Source: Undibacterium cyanobacteriorum (GTDB lineage Bacteria; Pseudomonadota; Gammaproteobacteria; Burkholderiales; Burkholderiaceae_D). From it: DNA of 64,000 nt. Position numbers and translations under genes: made by a program. The notes under the pieces are model-generated. The model was not told the DNA's origin, made no database searches, and saw nothing but the letters and a program-made list of their open reading frames with translations. Where the stretch lies: contig NZ_CP133720.1 of the NCBI RefSeq assembly GCF_031326225.1, forward strand, positions 186,001 to 250,000, in the 5' to 3' direction. This document shows, one piece after another, positions 18,089 through 27,088 of the stretch; position 1 is the first letter of the stretch; every line of letters starts with the position of its first letter.

Positions 18089-19141
18089 ATGCAAACCATC
18101 GAGCGAGATACTCAATCCTTACCGAAATCCGCCGTGCCGACGGTATTGGTACTCGGAGCGGCCGGCCGCTTCGGTAGCGAGGCCTGCCTCGCCTTCGCCA
18201 AGGCAGGTTGGCAGGTCTATGCGCAAGCAAGAAAGGACTTGCCGAGATCTTTAGTGCAAGCGGTGCATTTCATCGAAGCAGATGCCCTCGATGTAGAGGG
18301 AATAGTGCGGCAGTTGCCCTCACCTCAGTCTGTGAAAATCATCGTGCATGCACTGAACCCAGACTATGCGCGTTGGGACAGCTTATTGCCGCCGATCACC
18401 GAGGCCGTGATTCAACTTGCCCAGCGCTGCGGTGCACGCGTCCTGATTCCGGGGAATGTTTACAATTTTGGTAGCGAGTTACCAGAGATGTTGACCGAGA
18501 GTACGCCCTTTGTGAGCAATACCGAGAAAGCGCGTCAACGTATCGCGATGGAACAGCGCTTTGCTGAGGCCAGTGGCCAAGGTATGACGGCGAGCATCAT
18601 TCGTGCGGGCGATTTCATAGGGGGGCGTGGTACTTGGTTAGACATGGCGATTGCAAAATCGCTTAAGAAATCGGAATTCACGGTGATGGGGCCACAGCAT
18701 TTGCCACATGCTTGGGCCTATTTACCAGACCTAGCGCGCGCCTTTGTCAAAGTGGCGGAGCATGATCATCAATTAGCCGCCTATGAGGTATTTCATTATC
18801 CTGGCATCACGGCTAGCATGAATGAACTGCAAGCGGCTTTTCAGCAGTTGTTGGGCCTGCCTTTGCAAGTTAAAACGATGCCGTGGACCTTGTTACATGT
18901 CGTCGCATTATTTTCTCCGCTGATGCGTGCAGTCTTGCCGATGCGCTATCTGTGGCAACGACCACATCGTTTATCCGGTGAAAAGCTCATGCGCTTAATC
19001 GGACCCTTACCGCAAGTGAGTTTGCAGCAAGCTTTGCGTGAGTACTTGCCGCAGGAGCCGAGTAAAGTGAATACGATTCAACAGAAAAAGACTCGCGATC
19101 AGCGCGCGCGTAGACAAAACTGGTCTGAGTTGTCGTCATAA
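18089..19141 (+). CDS. NAD-dependent epimerase/dehydratase family protein
   Basis: A 350-residue Rossmann-fold protein. LVLGAAGRFGSE near the N-terminus is the GxxGxxG dinucleotide motif, IVHALNPDYARW and IPGNVYNFG follow the extended short-chain dehydrogenase pattern (the usual YxxxK is not clear), and AWAYLPDLARAFVKVAE is a typical C-terminal-domain segment. The second of two ATGs (18089) is six bases from CAGGAG. Divergent from a LysR gene that probably controls it. Substrate unknown; homologues are listed as sugar nucleotide epimerase-like or quinone-reductase-like proteins. Confidence 0.85.
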   Translation: MQTIERDTQSLPKSAVPTVLVLGAAGRFGSEACLAFAKAGWQVYAQARKDLPRSLVQAVHFIEADALDVEGIVRQLPSPQSVKIIVHALNPDYARWDSLLPPITEAVIQLAQRCGARVLIPGNVYNFGSELPEMLTESTPFVSNTEKARQRIAMEQRFAEASGQGMTASIIRAGDFIGGRGTWLDMAIAKSLKKSEFTVMGPQHLPHAWAYLPDLARAFVKVAEHDHQLAAYEVFHYPGITASMNELQAAFQQLLGLPLQVKTMPWTLLHVVALFSPLMRAVLPMRYLWQRPHRLSGEKLMRLIGPLPQVSLQQALREYLPQEPSKVNTIQQKKTRDQRARRQNWSELSS

Positions 19142-19150
19142 AATAAAGAA

Positions 19151-19180
19151 GGCCTCGATGCAATGCTTGCGATCGAGGCC
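19151..19180 (-). terminator. hairpin between convergent epimerase and dctA genes
   Basis: Perfect 9-bp stem GGCCTCGAT / ATCGAGGCC (19151-19159 with 19172-19180). On the minus strand the tail TTCTTTATTT is T-rich, so it should terminate dctA; it may also stop transcription from the left. Confidence 0.6.
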
Positions 19181-19231
19181 AAATGCGGTGTTTGGTTTGT
19201 TCTGAAGACTACGGCAACTCTTATCTTATTT

Positions 19232-19268
19232 AACTAAGTTGAACTTAGTTCAACTCAGTTCAACTCAA
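19232..19268. repeat. AACTAAG/CTTAGTT dyad with GTTCAACT repeats at the dctA 3' end
   Basis: AACTAAG (19232-19238) and CTTAGTT (19244-19250) form an AT-rich dyad, directly followed by two GTTCAACT units running into the dctA stop codon at 19260-19262. Purpose unclear. Confidence 0.5.
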
Positions 19269-20507
19269 CTCGCGTTTCATACTGTCGTGATTCAGTTCTT
19301 TTTCCCAATGCGAGACTACCACGGTGGCGACGCCATTGCCAATGAAGTTCGTCAGTGCCCGAGCCTCTGACATAAAACGATCGATACCCAAGATCAGCGC
19401 CAAGCCCGCCACAGGGATACTCGGTACCACCGCTAAAGTCGCGGCTAAGGTAATAAAGCCTGCACCGGTGACGCCCGATGCGCCTTTCGAAGTCAGCATC
19501 GCGACGCCGAGCATGGTCAACTGTTGTGTCATCGTGAGTTCGATATTCAGGGCTTGCGCAACGAAGAGCGCGGCCATGGTCATGTAAATATTGGTGCCGT
19601 CGAGATTGAAAGAATAGCCCGATGGAACCACTAAGCCGACCACAGATTTCGCACAACCGAGTTTTTCCAACTTGTGCATCAAGGGTACTAAAGCAGATTC
19701 CGACGAAGATGTGCCCAATACCGTCAATAATTCCTCTTTGATATAGCCGATGAATTTGAAAATGTTAAAACCGACCATCAGAGCAATCGCACCGAGGACG
19801 ATGATCACGAACAAAATACAAGTCAAGTAGAAACTGCCCATCAATGCGGCTAAAGGCTTTAAGGAAGCAATGCCATATTTACCGATGGTGAAAGCCATCG
19901 CCGCACCGGCGCCGATCGGTGCCAATTTCATGATGACGTTCATCATGCCAAAGAAAATATGCGAAGCTTCTTCGATAAACATATGCACTGCTTGGCCCGT
20001 TTTGCCCATGCGCATCATGGCATAGCCAAATAACACGGCGACCAACAAGACCTGCAAGAGATCGCCTGAACCTGTGAAGGCGTCCGTAAAAGTCTTAGGG
20101 ATAATATGAAGCAGGAAATCGGTCGTACTTTGTTCCGAGGCAGCCTTGGCATAATTGGCGACCGCCTTTGCATCGAGTGTGGCAGGATCCACATTAAATC
20201 CTGCACCAGGTTTGAGGACATTCACCACAATCAAACCAATTGCCAAAGCCAAGGTCGAAACGACTTCGAAGTAAATTAGCGCTTTGCCGCCAACCCGTCC
20301 GACTTTTTTCATATCGCCAGCGCCAGCAATTCCCAGTACCACGGTACAAAAAATAATCGGGCTAATCAACATTTTGACTAAGGCGATAAAGCCATCGCCC
20401 AAGGGCTTCAGCTTAACCGCGCTCGCTGGCGAGAAATAGCCAAAAAGGCCGCCGCATACAATTGCAAGTAGGACCCAAAAATACAAATGGCCGCTGAGTT
20501 TTTTCAT
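19260..20507 (-). CDS. dctA: C4-dicarboxylate:proton symporter DctA
   Basis: A 415-residue dicarboxylate/amino-acid:cation symporter. The first re-entrant loop is seen as LGTSSSESALVPLMHKLEKLG (serine-rich SSSESALP-like motif), and PSGYSFNLDGTNIYMT is the NMDGT-region motif. The N-terminus (LYFWVLLAIVCGGLFGYFSP) and length fit DctA, which imports succinate, fumarate and malate aerobically. No DctB/DctR-type sensor is adjacent, so regulation is not shown locally; a perfect TTTGTTTTAAAACAAA palindrome lies about 200 bp upstream. Glutamate/aspartate transport (GltP) is the alternative, but the motif details favour DctA. Confidence 0.93.
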   Translation of the reverse strand: MKKLSGHLYFWVLLAIVCGGLFGYFSPASAVKLKPLGDGFIALVKMLISPIIFCTVVLGIAGAGDMKKVGRVGGKALIYFEVVSTLALAIGLIVVNVLKPGAGFNVDPATLDAKAVANYAKAASEQSTTDFLLHIIPKTFTDAFTGSGDLLQVLLVAVLFGYAMMRMGKTGQAVHMFIEEASHIFFGMMNVIMKLAPIGAGAAMAFTIGKYGIASLKPLAALMGSFYLTCILFVIIVLGAIALMVGFNIFKFIGYIKEELLTVLGTSSSESALVPLMHKLEKLGCAKSVVGLVVPSGYSFNLDGTNIYMTMAALFVAQALNIELTMTQQLTMLGVAMLTSKGASGVTGAGFITLAATLAVVPSIPVAGLALILGIDRFMSEARALTNFIGNGVATVVVSHWEKELNHDSMKRELS

Positions 20508-20974
20508 AGTCTGCTCCGGTGGTGTGGATGTTGGCGCTCATCCTTGGATGCGCTCTTCTGGAATGAATCGATCGGGAATGAGAGGCCTGGCTTACATAAG
20601 CAGCAATGCCGCTCAGCGCGATGTTGACCTCTTATTGTTGGGTCGCATTATCCGAGGCTGGAGCATGGCGGTCTATTGTGGAAAACCGCAGAAAACCTAG
20701 TCCGTTTGTTTTAAAACAAATGTCAAACATCTTTGAAAAAGCGCAGTTGAAGCCATGGAATGTGCACTTCGTCGCAATCCTGTTCACCCTAAGTTGATCG
20801 ATCTATACACTGTGCAACCATAGTAGATCGGCGTGGAAATCACTCCCGAACTACATCAATTTGCTGATGAAGAGGGGCTGAACTTGGTAACCCATTCTGG
20901 TTAATAACAATGGGCACCAATAAAACAGCTGATCTTGAAATCAATTCAAACTAACACTCAATTGAGGAAATATC
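20508..20974. other. intergenic region between dctA and the GIN lipoprotein gene
   Basis: 467 bp without a gene. It holds the 16-bp perfect palindrome TTTGTTTTAAAACAAA (20705-20720), a plausible operator in this divergent promoter region, and otherwise no structure that I can name. A short open frame at 20606-20797 has no ribosome site or family signal. Confidence 0.5.
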
Positions 20975-21886
20975 ATGAACAACTCTGGCTCTTCTAATCC
21001 TTCTTTGCTCCGCTCCCTCTTGCGTCGTGCACCCTTGGTGTTGGCATGCGCCTCATTATTTGCTCTTGGTGGTTGCGCCATCATCATCGCCCCGGACGGC
21101 AGCGATGCACGTTTCGAATCTGCGTGGAGTGTGAATGCCATCAAAGGCAATAATGAGATCGCGACGGAAAAACGGGCAGTGGCGGGCGTAAATCAATTGA
21201 GCGTGAGTGGTCCATTACAAGTGGAAGTTAAGGTGGGGTCTGCTGCTTCCATGGAAATCGTAGCCGACAGCAATTTATTGAGCTTGGTGCAGACACGCGC
21301 CGACGGTGCAACGCAGAAGATTTGGATTGATGAACGTTTCAATAGTCAAAATCCAATTCGCGTCATTTACACAGTGCCACAATTGACCGAAGTCGCTTCG
21401 AACGGCTCGGGCCGTATGACGATCAGCGGTTTGAATGGTAACTACTTTAATTTGAGTAATCATGGTTCACGTGCGATTACCTTGAACGGACAAGTGGCAC
21501 GACTCGATTTGACATCGACTGGTTCTGGTCGTATCAATGCGACGGGTTTGTTGAGTAGTGATGCCAAAGTCCGTGTGCATGGCTCCGGTTCCACTGAGCT
21601 CGGCACCGTCAACGGCAGTCAGCTCGATGTGACTTTGCATGGTTCAGGTTCATTGGCAGCAAGCGGTAATGTGCGTAATCTCAATGTCCAAACCCATGGT
21701 TCTGGTTCGGCTGAATTGTCAGCTGTAAAAAGTATCTCGGCTGATTTGAATAGCTATGGCTCTGGCGGCATTTCCGCAGGCGTTGAGCAAAGTGTGAATG
21801 CGCAGTCAAATGGTTCTGGTCGCGTCACCGTGTATGGCAACCCAGCCCAACGCAATGTGAACGGCAAGCGCGTTAGTTTTATGTAA
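20975..21886 (+). CDS. GIN-domain (DUF2807) lipoprotein
   Basis: A 303-residue outer-membrane or periplasmic lipoprotein. The signal peptide ends in SLFALGGC, a lipobox. The mature chain begins with a head domain (FESAWSVNAIKGNNEIATEKRAVAGVNQLSVSGPLQVEVKVG...), typical of GIN-domain (DUF2807) proteins. Then comes a right-handed beta-helix made of repeats with the recurrent pattern H/N-GSGS or TGSGR (about residues 150-285). A TGAGGAAATATC ribosome site precedes it. Family function is unknown; some members are implicated in adhesion. The end overlaps the convergent DUF1203 gene by 8 bp. Confidence 0.9.
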   Translation: MNNSGSSNPSLLRSLLRRAPLVLACASLFALGGCAIIIAPDGSDARFESAWSVNAIKGNNEIATEKRAVAGVNQLSVSGPLQVEVKVGSAASMEIVADSNLLSLVQTRADGATQKIWIDERFNSQNPIRVIYTVPQLTEVASNGSGRMTISGLNGNYFNLSNHGSRAITLNGQVARLDLTSTGSGRINATGLLSSDAKVRVHGSGSTELGTVNGSQLDVTLHGSGSLAASGNVRNLNVQTHGSGSAELSAVKSISADLNSYGSGGISAGVEQSVNAQSNGSGRVTVYGNPAQRNVNGKRVSFM

Positions 21887-22385
21887 CTGTTAGTGGTGTT
21901 GGGCGGCGATCCAAGCGTAGTGCATAACATCCGTACGCCGCGAAGCGCACTAAAATGAAAGCGACCTCTGTATGCTCCCAAAGAGCTTGCAGGTCGCTTT
22001 CTGCATTTTCAGGATTGCTTAAACGGGCGTCGACGATGCGTTCTTGTATCGAGTAGCCGCGCAACACAACATGCGCAGCGAGATAGGCCAGATCACTTGC
22101 TCGTGCCGAGATCTGTACGCTGCTGTGGTCGATCTCGCCCTGATCGTGGGCAAAGACAAAGATGGGACCATATTCACGATAAGGGCCATGCTTCTCGAAG
22201 GGGCAGTAACTGGCCAAGATCAAAGCCTCACCTGCTTTCGCACGACGGAGACTATCACGGCAGGGTTCCCCACCTCTTGCGACGATGTGTTCAACAGCTT
22301 GTCCGAGATCATCGATGCCTTGTTGACGCACTTGTTGCAAAAAGTCTGGGCGGATCGGGGTGATGGGGTGTTTTAAATAAAACAT
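21879..22385 (-). CDS. DUF1203-family protein
   Basis: A 168-residue cytoplasmic protein. The segments ARGGEPCRDSLRRAKAGEALILASYCPFEKHGPYREYGPIFVF fit the PCR-x-sL-x-a-x-GE and sPY-x-GPIFV motifs of DUF1203. The family is of unknown function and has no catalytic assignment. Convergent with and overlapping the GIN-domain gene. Confidence 0.88.
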   Translation of the reverse strand: MFYLKHPITPIRPDFLQQVRQQGIDDLGQAVEHIVARGGEPCRDSLRRAKAGEALILASYCPFEKHGPYREYGPIFVFAHDQGEIDHSSVQISARASDLAYLAAHVVLRGYSIQERIVDARLSNPENAESDLQALWEHTEVAFILVRFAAYGCYALRLDRRPTPLTVT

Positions 22386-22658
22386 GCTTTTCCTGTAAAT
22401 GACGTGAAGGTTTTGGATGGGTTTGTCGCGCTAATTCCGAAGTTTGTCTGTTCGCACACCTTATTTCTCGCCACTTTCGGACATCAAATTCCCCATCTTA
22501 TCGAGTCCATCAGATTTGAGCGGCAAGGCAGAGCGTGCGCTCAGCCGAGTCTGTTACAAGTTTTTACCAAGCTTTTGCTCCTGTTACTAAAAGAGACGTG
22601 CCTTATTGCTTGACTGCGAATATGCTTAGCACATTCATTTTTGCAGTGAGGGAAGACC

Positions 22659-24350
22659 ATGTTGCGATTCGCGCAAAGCACTGAGCCAGCACAAGCTCAT
22701 TTACCGGAAATGCCAAGCGATCCAATGCGCTCAAGTGCGCGCCGTCTGCTAAAGCGTAGTGCGCTCACGATGGCGGTCTTGCTTTTGGCGGCGTGCGCTA
22801 GCACTGAGAGTAACAAGGTGAAGGGTGACCAAACACAGGTATCTCAATCCGCAGAAGCGGCTTTTCCAATCGCGAAAACCTCTTACTTCGCGGAAGCAAA
22901 AGTCGAGCCGACCATACTGCTCAACCGCTTAACTTGGGGCGCGAATGCGAGCAGCTTGCAACAGATGAACGCGCTTGGCATGGACGCCTATTTGCGGCAG
23001 CAGTTGCAAGCGCGTAGTGCTCAATTGCCAGCTGCAGTGCAAGAGCAAATTGCGCAGATGACGATCTCGCAGAAGCCGTTTGAGCAGATGATGTTAGATT
23101 TAGAAGCGCAAAGAAAAGCCGCGGCAGCAGTGAAAGGCACCGACGATAGTTTGAACAAAGCCTACCAGCAAGAACTGACGCGCATGGCGCGCGAGGCAGC
23201 GACGCGTTCTTTGCTACGTTACACCTACTCTTCGAACCAATTGTTGGAGCAGATGGATTGGTTTTGGATGAATCACTTCAATGTCTCGATCCGCAAAGAA
23301 AATTTGCGCGCGATGGTGGGTGATTTTGATGAACGTGCGATTCGTCCCCATGCCCTTGGCAATTTCAAAGATCTTTTACGGGCAAGCTTGGCGCACCCAG
23401 CCATGTTACGTTACCTCGACAATGAGCATAATGCGGTCGGCAAGATTAATGAGAACTATGCACGTGAGCTGATGGAGTTACACACCATGGGCGTGGGCAG
23501 CGGCTACACCCAAGCCGACGTGCAAGAGCTAGCGCGTGTGCTGACCGGAATTGGCATGCGGTGGCGTTTGGAGAAACGTCGTGGCAATGAAGGAAATCTT
23601 CCGCTTGGCCCGTATCAATTGGCGGTGATGGATACGAAACGCCACGACTTCGGCGACAAAGTGATTTTGGGCGTTACGATCAAAGGTAGCGGCCCGGCTG
23701 AGGTGGAGCAAGTCTTGGATCTCTTAGTTCGACAACCCGCCACCGCGCGCTTTATCAGCAAAAAAATGGCGCTCTATTTTGTCTCCGACACACCTTCCGA
23801 AGCCTTGGTTGAGCAAATGGCGCAGCGTTTTCTGCAGACGCGTGGTGATATTCCCTCGGTATTAAAGACGATGTTTGATAGCCAGGAGTTCATCGCTTCG
23901 TTGGGCAAGAAATTCAAAGATCCGATGCACTATGTGATCTCTTCGGTGCGTATGGCGTATGACGACAAATTGATCGTGAACACCGGCCCGATGTTGAACT
24001 GGTTGAACACGTTGGGACAAACACCAAACGGACATTTGACACCAGACGGTTATCCCCTAAACGAAGTAGCTTGGTCTAGCCCCGCGCAAATGACCAGTCG
24101 TTTTGACGTTGCTAAATTAATCGCGCGTGGCGCACCGAATCTCTTCAAGCCTGAGAGTGATGACGGTAAAAATGAAGCGCTGAACCAGCAAGCGCGTGAA
24201 TTAGCCAAACCCTCTTTGGCACAGAGTACCTTCGTCAAACAATGGAGCCAGCAATTCAGTGGTAACTCGCGCGAAGCGATGAGCCAAGCCGCTTCAGCCC
24301 AAGAGTGGAATGCGTACTTCCTTTCGACGCCAGAGATGATGCGTCGTTGA
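22659..24350 (+). CDS. DUF1800 domain lipoprotein
   Basis: A 563-residue exported protein. After a basic N-terminus a hydrophobic stretch ends in AVLLLAAC, a lipobox, so it should be lipid-anchored. The family body starts with ILLNRLTWGAN and includes MDWFWMNHFNVS, NENYARELMELHTMGV and LARVLTGIGMRWR, the usual DUF1800 landmarks. These proteins nearly always pair with a DUF1501 protein, as here with a 45-bp gap. Their function is unknown; secretion or anchoring of envelope components has been suggested. Confidence 0.92.
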   Translation: MLRFAQSTEPAQAHLPEMPSDPMRSSARRLLKRSALTMAVLLLAACASTESNKVKGDQTQVSQSAEAAFPIAKTSYFAEAKVEPTILLNRLTWGANASSLQQMNALGMDAYLRQQLQARSAQLPAAVQEQIAQMTISQKPFEQMMLDLEAQRKAAAAVKGTDDSLNKAYQQELTRMAREAATRSLLRYTYSSNQLLEQMDWFWMNHFNVSIRKENLRAMVGDFDERAIRPHALGNFKDLLRASLAHPAMLRYLDNEHNAVGKINENYARELMELHTMGVGSGYTQADVQELARVLTGIGMRWRLEKRRGNEGNLPLGPYQLAVMDTKRHDFGDKVILGVTIKGSGPAEVEQVLDLLVRQPATARFISKKMALYFVSDTPSEALVEQMAQRFLQTRGDIPSVLKTMFDSQEFIASLGKKFKDPMHYVISSVRMAYDDKLIVNTGPMLNWLNTLGQTPNGHLTPDGYPLNEVAWSSPAQMTSRFDVAKLIARGAPNLFKPESDDGKNEALNQQARELAKPSLAQSTFVKQWSQQFSGNSREAMSQAASAQEWNAYFLSTPEMMRR

Positions 24351-24395
24351 GAGTGATGGAAATCAAACAATCGAAAAGCTTGTAAAGGAATGCAA

Positions 24396-25598
24396 ATGAA
24401 TCGTCGTGAGTTATTAAAGGCCTTGGCTATGTGCGGCGCTGGCGCTGGTTTAAGTACGATCTCAGCCCAACTGTTGGCCGCCCCAGCGACGCAGAACCGC
24501 TTGTTGTTGGTGTTCTTACGGGGTGGTTATGACGCCAGCCATTTGTTGGTGCCAACCTCGAGTTCTTTCTATTATGAGTCGCGTCCTAATATCGCGATCG
24601 CCAAGCCGAGTCAGGATGCGCAGAGCGCTTTAGAGTTGAACGCCGATTGGGGTTTGCATCCAGCATTAAAGGACACCATCTACCCTTTGTTTAAAGCAGG
24701 TGAAGCCGCCTTCATTCCGTTTGCTGGCATCGATGATTTGTCGCGTAGTCATTTTGAGACGCAAGACAGTATCGAAATGGGGCAAGATCTCAACGGCTCG
24801 CGCAATTTTCAATCTGGTTTTTTGAATCGTTTGATGGGCCAGCTGAATGCGGGATCAGCCATGTCATTTACCGATCAACTTCCTATCATCATGCGTGGCG
24901 ACGCGAAGGTCGCTAACACGGCTTTGCGTACCATTAACAAGTCGAATATGGATGAGAAGCAAAGCAAGATCATCGCGCAAATGTACAACAATACCGCGCT
25001 TGAAAAACAAGTCAGCGATGGCTTCACCGTGCGTGGCGAAGTGGTACGTGATATGCAGATGGAAATGCAAAACAATGACGGTAATCGCAATGCTATCACC
25101 ACTAAAGGATTTGAGTTAGAAGCGCGACGCATTGCCAAGATGATGCGTGAAAAATATGCCTTGGGTTTCATTGATGTCGGTGGTTGGGATACCCATGTCA
25201 ATCAAGGTGCCGCAACGGGGGCTCTAGCCAGCAAGTTTGAAGAACTAGGACGAGGTCTTGCAGCGTACAAAGCGGAGATGGGTTTAATGTGGAAAAACAC
25301 CACCGTAGTCGTCATCAGTGAGTTTGGCCGGACCTTCCGAGAAAACGGAAAGGCCGGTACCGATCATGGTCATGGCAGTGTGTATTGGGTTTTGGGTGGC
25401 GGCATTAAGGGTGGCCGTGTGTTGGGTGAACAGCAAAAATTGCAGGCCTCAACCCTATTCCAAAATCGTGACTATCCCGTCTTGAATGAATATCGTGCTG
25501 TGCTCGGCGGCATTTTTTCTAGTGTGTATGGATTGAACGCTTCTCAGCTTGAGCAGGTTTTTCCGAGAGTGAAGCCGCGTGATCTCGGTTTAATTTGA
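24396..25598 (+). CDS. DUF1501 family protein (sulfatase-like fold)
   Basis: A 400-residue protein starting MNRRELLKALAMCGAGAGLSTISAQLLAAPA, a twin-arginine (Tat) signal. The start at 24396 has AAAGGA six bases upstream; an ATG at 24390 overlaps that site. Family landmarks are LLLVFLRGGYDASHLLVP, SRSHFETQDSIEMG, FIDVGGWDTHVNQG, VVVISEFGRTFRENG and TDHGHGSVYWVLGG, an alkaline-phosphatase-superfamily-like metal site. It follows the DUF1800 gene in the conserved order and is probably co-transcribed and functionally paired. Substrate not known. Confidence 0.93.
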   Translation: MNRRELLKALAMCGAGAGLSTISAQLLAAPATQNRLLLVFLRGGYDASHLLVPTSSSFYYESRPNIAIAKPSQDAQSALELNADWGLHPALKDTIYPLFKAGEAAFIPFAGIDDLSRSHFETQDSIEMGQDLNGSRNFQSGFLNRLMGQLNAGSAMSFTDQLPIIMRGDAKVANTALRTINKSNMDEKQSKIIAQMYNNTALEKQVSDGFTVRGEVVRDMQMEMQNNDGNRNAITTKGFELEARRIAKMMREKYALGFIDVGGWDTHVNQGAATGALASKFEELGRGLAAYKAEMGLMWKNTTVVVISEFGRTFRENGKAGTDHGHGSVYWVLGGGIKGGRVLGEQQKLQASTLFQNRDYPVLNEYRAVLGGIFSSVYGLNASQLEQVFPRVKPRDLGLI

Positions 25599-25644
25599 GT
25601 CGGCTATTTTTGATCACGGCCTATTTTTGCGAGCTTACGTCTTA

Positions 25645-25714
25645 AGAGCTAACAGTGAAGAACTCACAGTTAAGAGATCGCAGTTAATAGCTCACAGTTA
25701 ATCGACTCACGTTG
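25645..25714. repeat. 14-bp tandem repeats after the DUF1501 gene
   Basis: Five imperfect units of exactly 14 bp, each ending in the pattern CAGTTA (25645-25658, 25659-25672, 25673-25686, 25687-25700, 25701-25714). They lie between convergent genes and run into the 3' end of the next gene. Confidence 0.7.
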
Positions 25715-26126
25715 GCGTGGCGCTCAGTTGAGCTTGCAGCCACGCCTTTGCCTCGTCGATGGCGCTAAAAATTTGGTTCGGCAATATCCCTTCGAAAATG
25801 GCACGATACCGCGCCCGCAACAAGACATAGCCTTCAATCTCGGGGGCGATCACCCATGCAAGCGCTTTCAGATGTGAACAGTCGGGATTCGTAGGGATGG
25901 CGTTTCTGCCGGCTTCAAGTACATCAATACAGGATACTAAAGTGTCCTCGATCACGACCAAGCTGGCCCAGTCCCCGGTATCGTTGAGTTGCCTGACGAA
26001 GCTTTGGCTATATTCGTGATTGGCTTGGAACTGTGCCATAGTCCAAGAACCCCGCACATACGAGATCAAGATCCGATCATCGATTTGAGTGGTAACGATA
26101 CGGTCAATATGATCATGGGCTTGCAT
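25707..26126 (-). CDS. STAS/SpoIIAA-like hypothetical protein
   Basis: A 139-residue soluble protein. The alternation of strands and helices (IDDRILISYVRGSWTMAQFQANHEYSQSFVRQL, SLVVIEDTLVSC, LKALAWVIAP, RARYRAIF...EAKAWLQAQL) resembles small SpoIIAA/STAS-like proteins of proteobacteria, but no decisive motif is present. The ATG at 26126 gives a compact start; the frame is open to 26183. It lies 59 bp downstream of the dipeptidase gene on the same strand and may be co-transcribed. Confidence 0.6.
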   Translation of the reverse strand: MQAHDHIDRIVTTQIDDRILISYVRGSWTMAQFQANHEYSQSFVRQLNDTGDWASLVVIEDTLVSCIDVLEAGRNAIPTNPDCSHLKALAWVIAPEIEGYVLLRARYRAIFEGILPNQIFSAIDEAKAWLQAQLSATPT

Positions 26127-26185
26127 AGATGCTCCAAGTTGACACATGGGATACGGACAGCCGCGATACCAACTCGCAGCCAAGT

Positions 26186-26860
26186 TCAGCGTGGTCGAGT
26201 CTTGATCGCCGAGAATGGAATATTCTGTACTGCATAATGCTTAGAATCTTTATAGTCGTAGTGCCACCATTCTTCGGGATACACAAAAAAGTCGCCTTTG
26301 CGTTCCATCGCTTGTCGCAGCAAATCACGCAGTTTGCGCTGCTGTTCGGTACCACCGGTATAGGTGACAAAAGAACGTTCGCTCATTTCATCGTAGTCGC
26401 CAGGCATGGAGACAATCTTGCCGCTTGCCAGTTCGTATAAGCTAATGTCAACCGCGCAGCCACGATTATGTTTCGAACCCACCGCTGGGTCGGCTACAAA
26501 CATCTTTTTATCAGCAGGGGTGATATCCCAAAAAATTTTGGTGATGGCCCACGGTCTGTAAGCGTCATGAATCACGATGCCATAGCCTTGCGTTTTGAGC
26601 CAACGATGTGCCTCGATCAATGCCATTGCCGCTGGTCGTTGTAAGAATGCGCGCGCCTCCGGATACACCGGCTTGCCAACAAAGTTATTCGCTGTGGCAT
26701 AGCGGATATCGAGTTTGATACTAGGGTCCAGTTTGACCAGCTCCACTAAGTCACTGCGTCGCGTCGGTCCCTGCGATTTTGGCGGACTATCTTGGGCACT
26801 TACAGTGAGATGCACACACAAGAACAGCGAGAGACTGAATTTAAAGATCGAAGACATCAT
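26186..26860 (-). CDS. D-alanyl-D-alanine dipeptidase, VanX/DdpX type (M15)
   Basis: A 224-residue zinc peptidase with an N-terminal signal peptide (FKFSLSLFLCVHLTVSAQ). The M15D motifs are intact: SKHNRGCAVDIS (SxHxxGxAxD, zinc His and Asp) and EEWWHYD (ExWH, catalytic Glu and third zinc ligand). IHDAYRPW contributes the substrate-binding Arg. DdpX-like enzymes hydrolyse D-Ala-D-Ala in the periplasm and recycle wall dipeptide; no vanHA genes are present, so a glycopeptide-resistance role is not implied. Start chosen at the ATG before the signal peptide. Confidence 0.92.
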   Translation of the reverse strand: MMSSIFKFSLSLFLCVHLTVSAQDSPPKSQGPTRRSDLVELVKLDPSIKLDIRYATANNFVGKPVYPEARAFLQRPAAMALIEAHRWLKTQGYGIVIHDAYRPWAITKIFWDITPADKKMFVADPAVGSKHNRGCAVDISLYELASGKIVSMPGDYDEMSERSFVTYTGGTEQQRKLRDLLRQAMERKGDFFVYPEEWWHYDYKDSKHYAVQNIPFSAIKTRPR

Positions 26861-27088
26861 GATGAGCGGCACCGGGTGGAGACGAGGAAAGTATGGATTA
26901 GCATGCCCTGAGTAGATCGATTTGCCCAGCGCGGTTGAGTGACTTTTACAACAAAGCAAGCATAGAAATGCAATATTTCTTTTCGGAATTGTTGCTCAGT
27001 GCTAAGGTTTTGCTCATGGAGTATCTGAAGCAGATCCCATTACGATCGTCCATTGACACCTTCCATTACTGACCCGATAGGAGCAAGC

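Noticed and set aside
20606..20797. 63-codon frame upstream of the GIN lipoprotein gene
   Set aside because: No ribosome site, no recognisable product, runs through the AT palindrome.
26186..26860. Glycopeptide-resistance (vanX) cluster
   Set aside because: Only the dipeptidase is present; no VanH/VanA/VanRS genes nearby, so a DdpX-like recycling enzyme is more likely.
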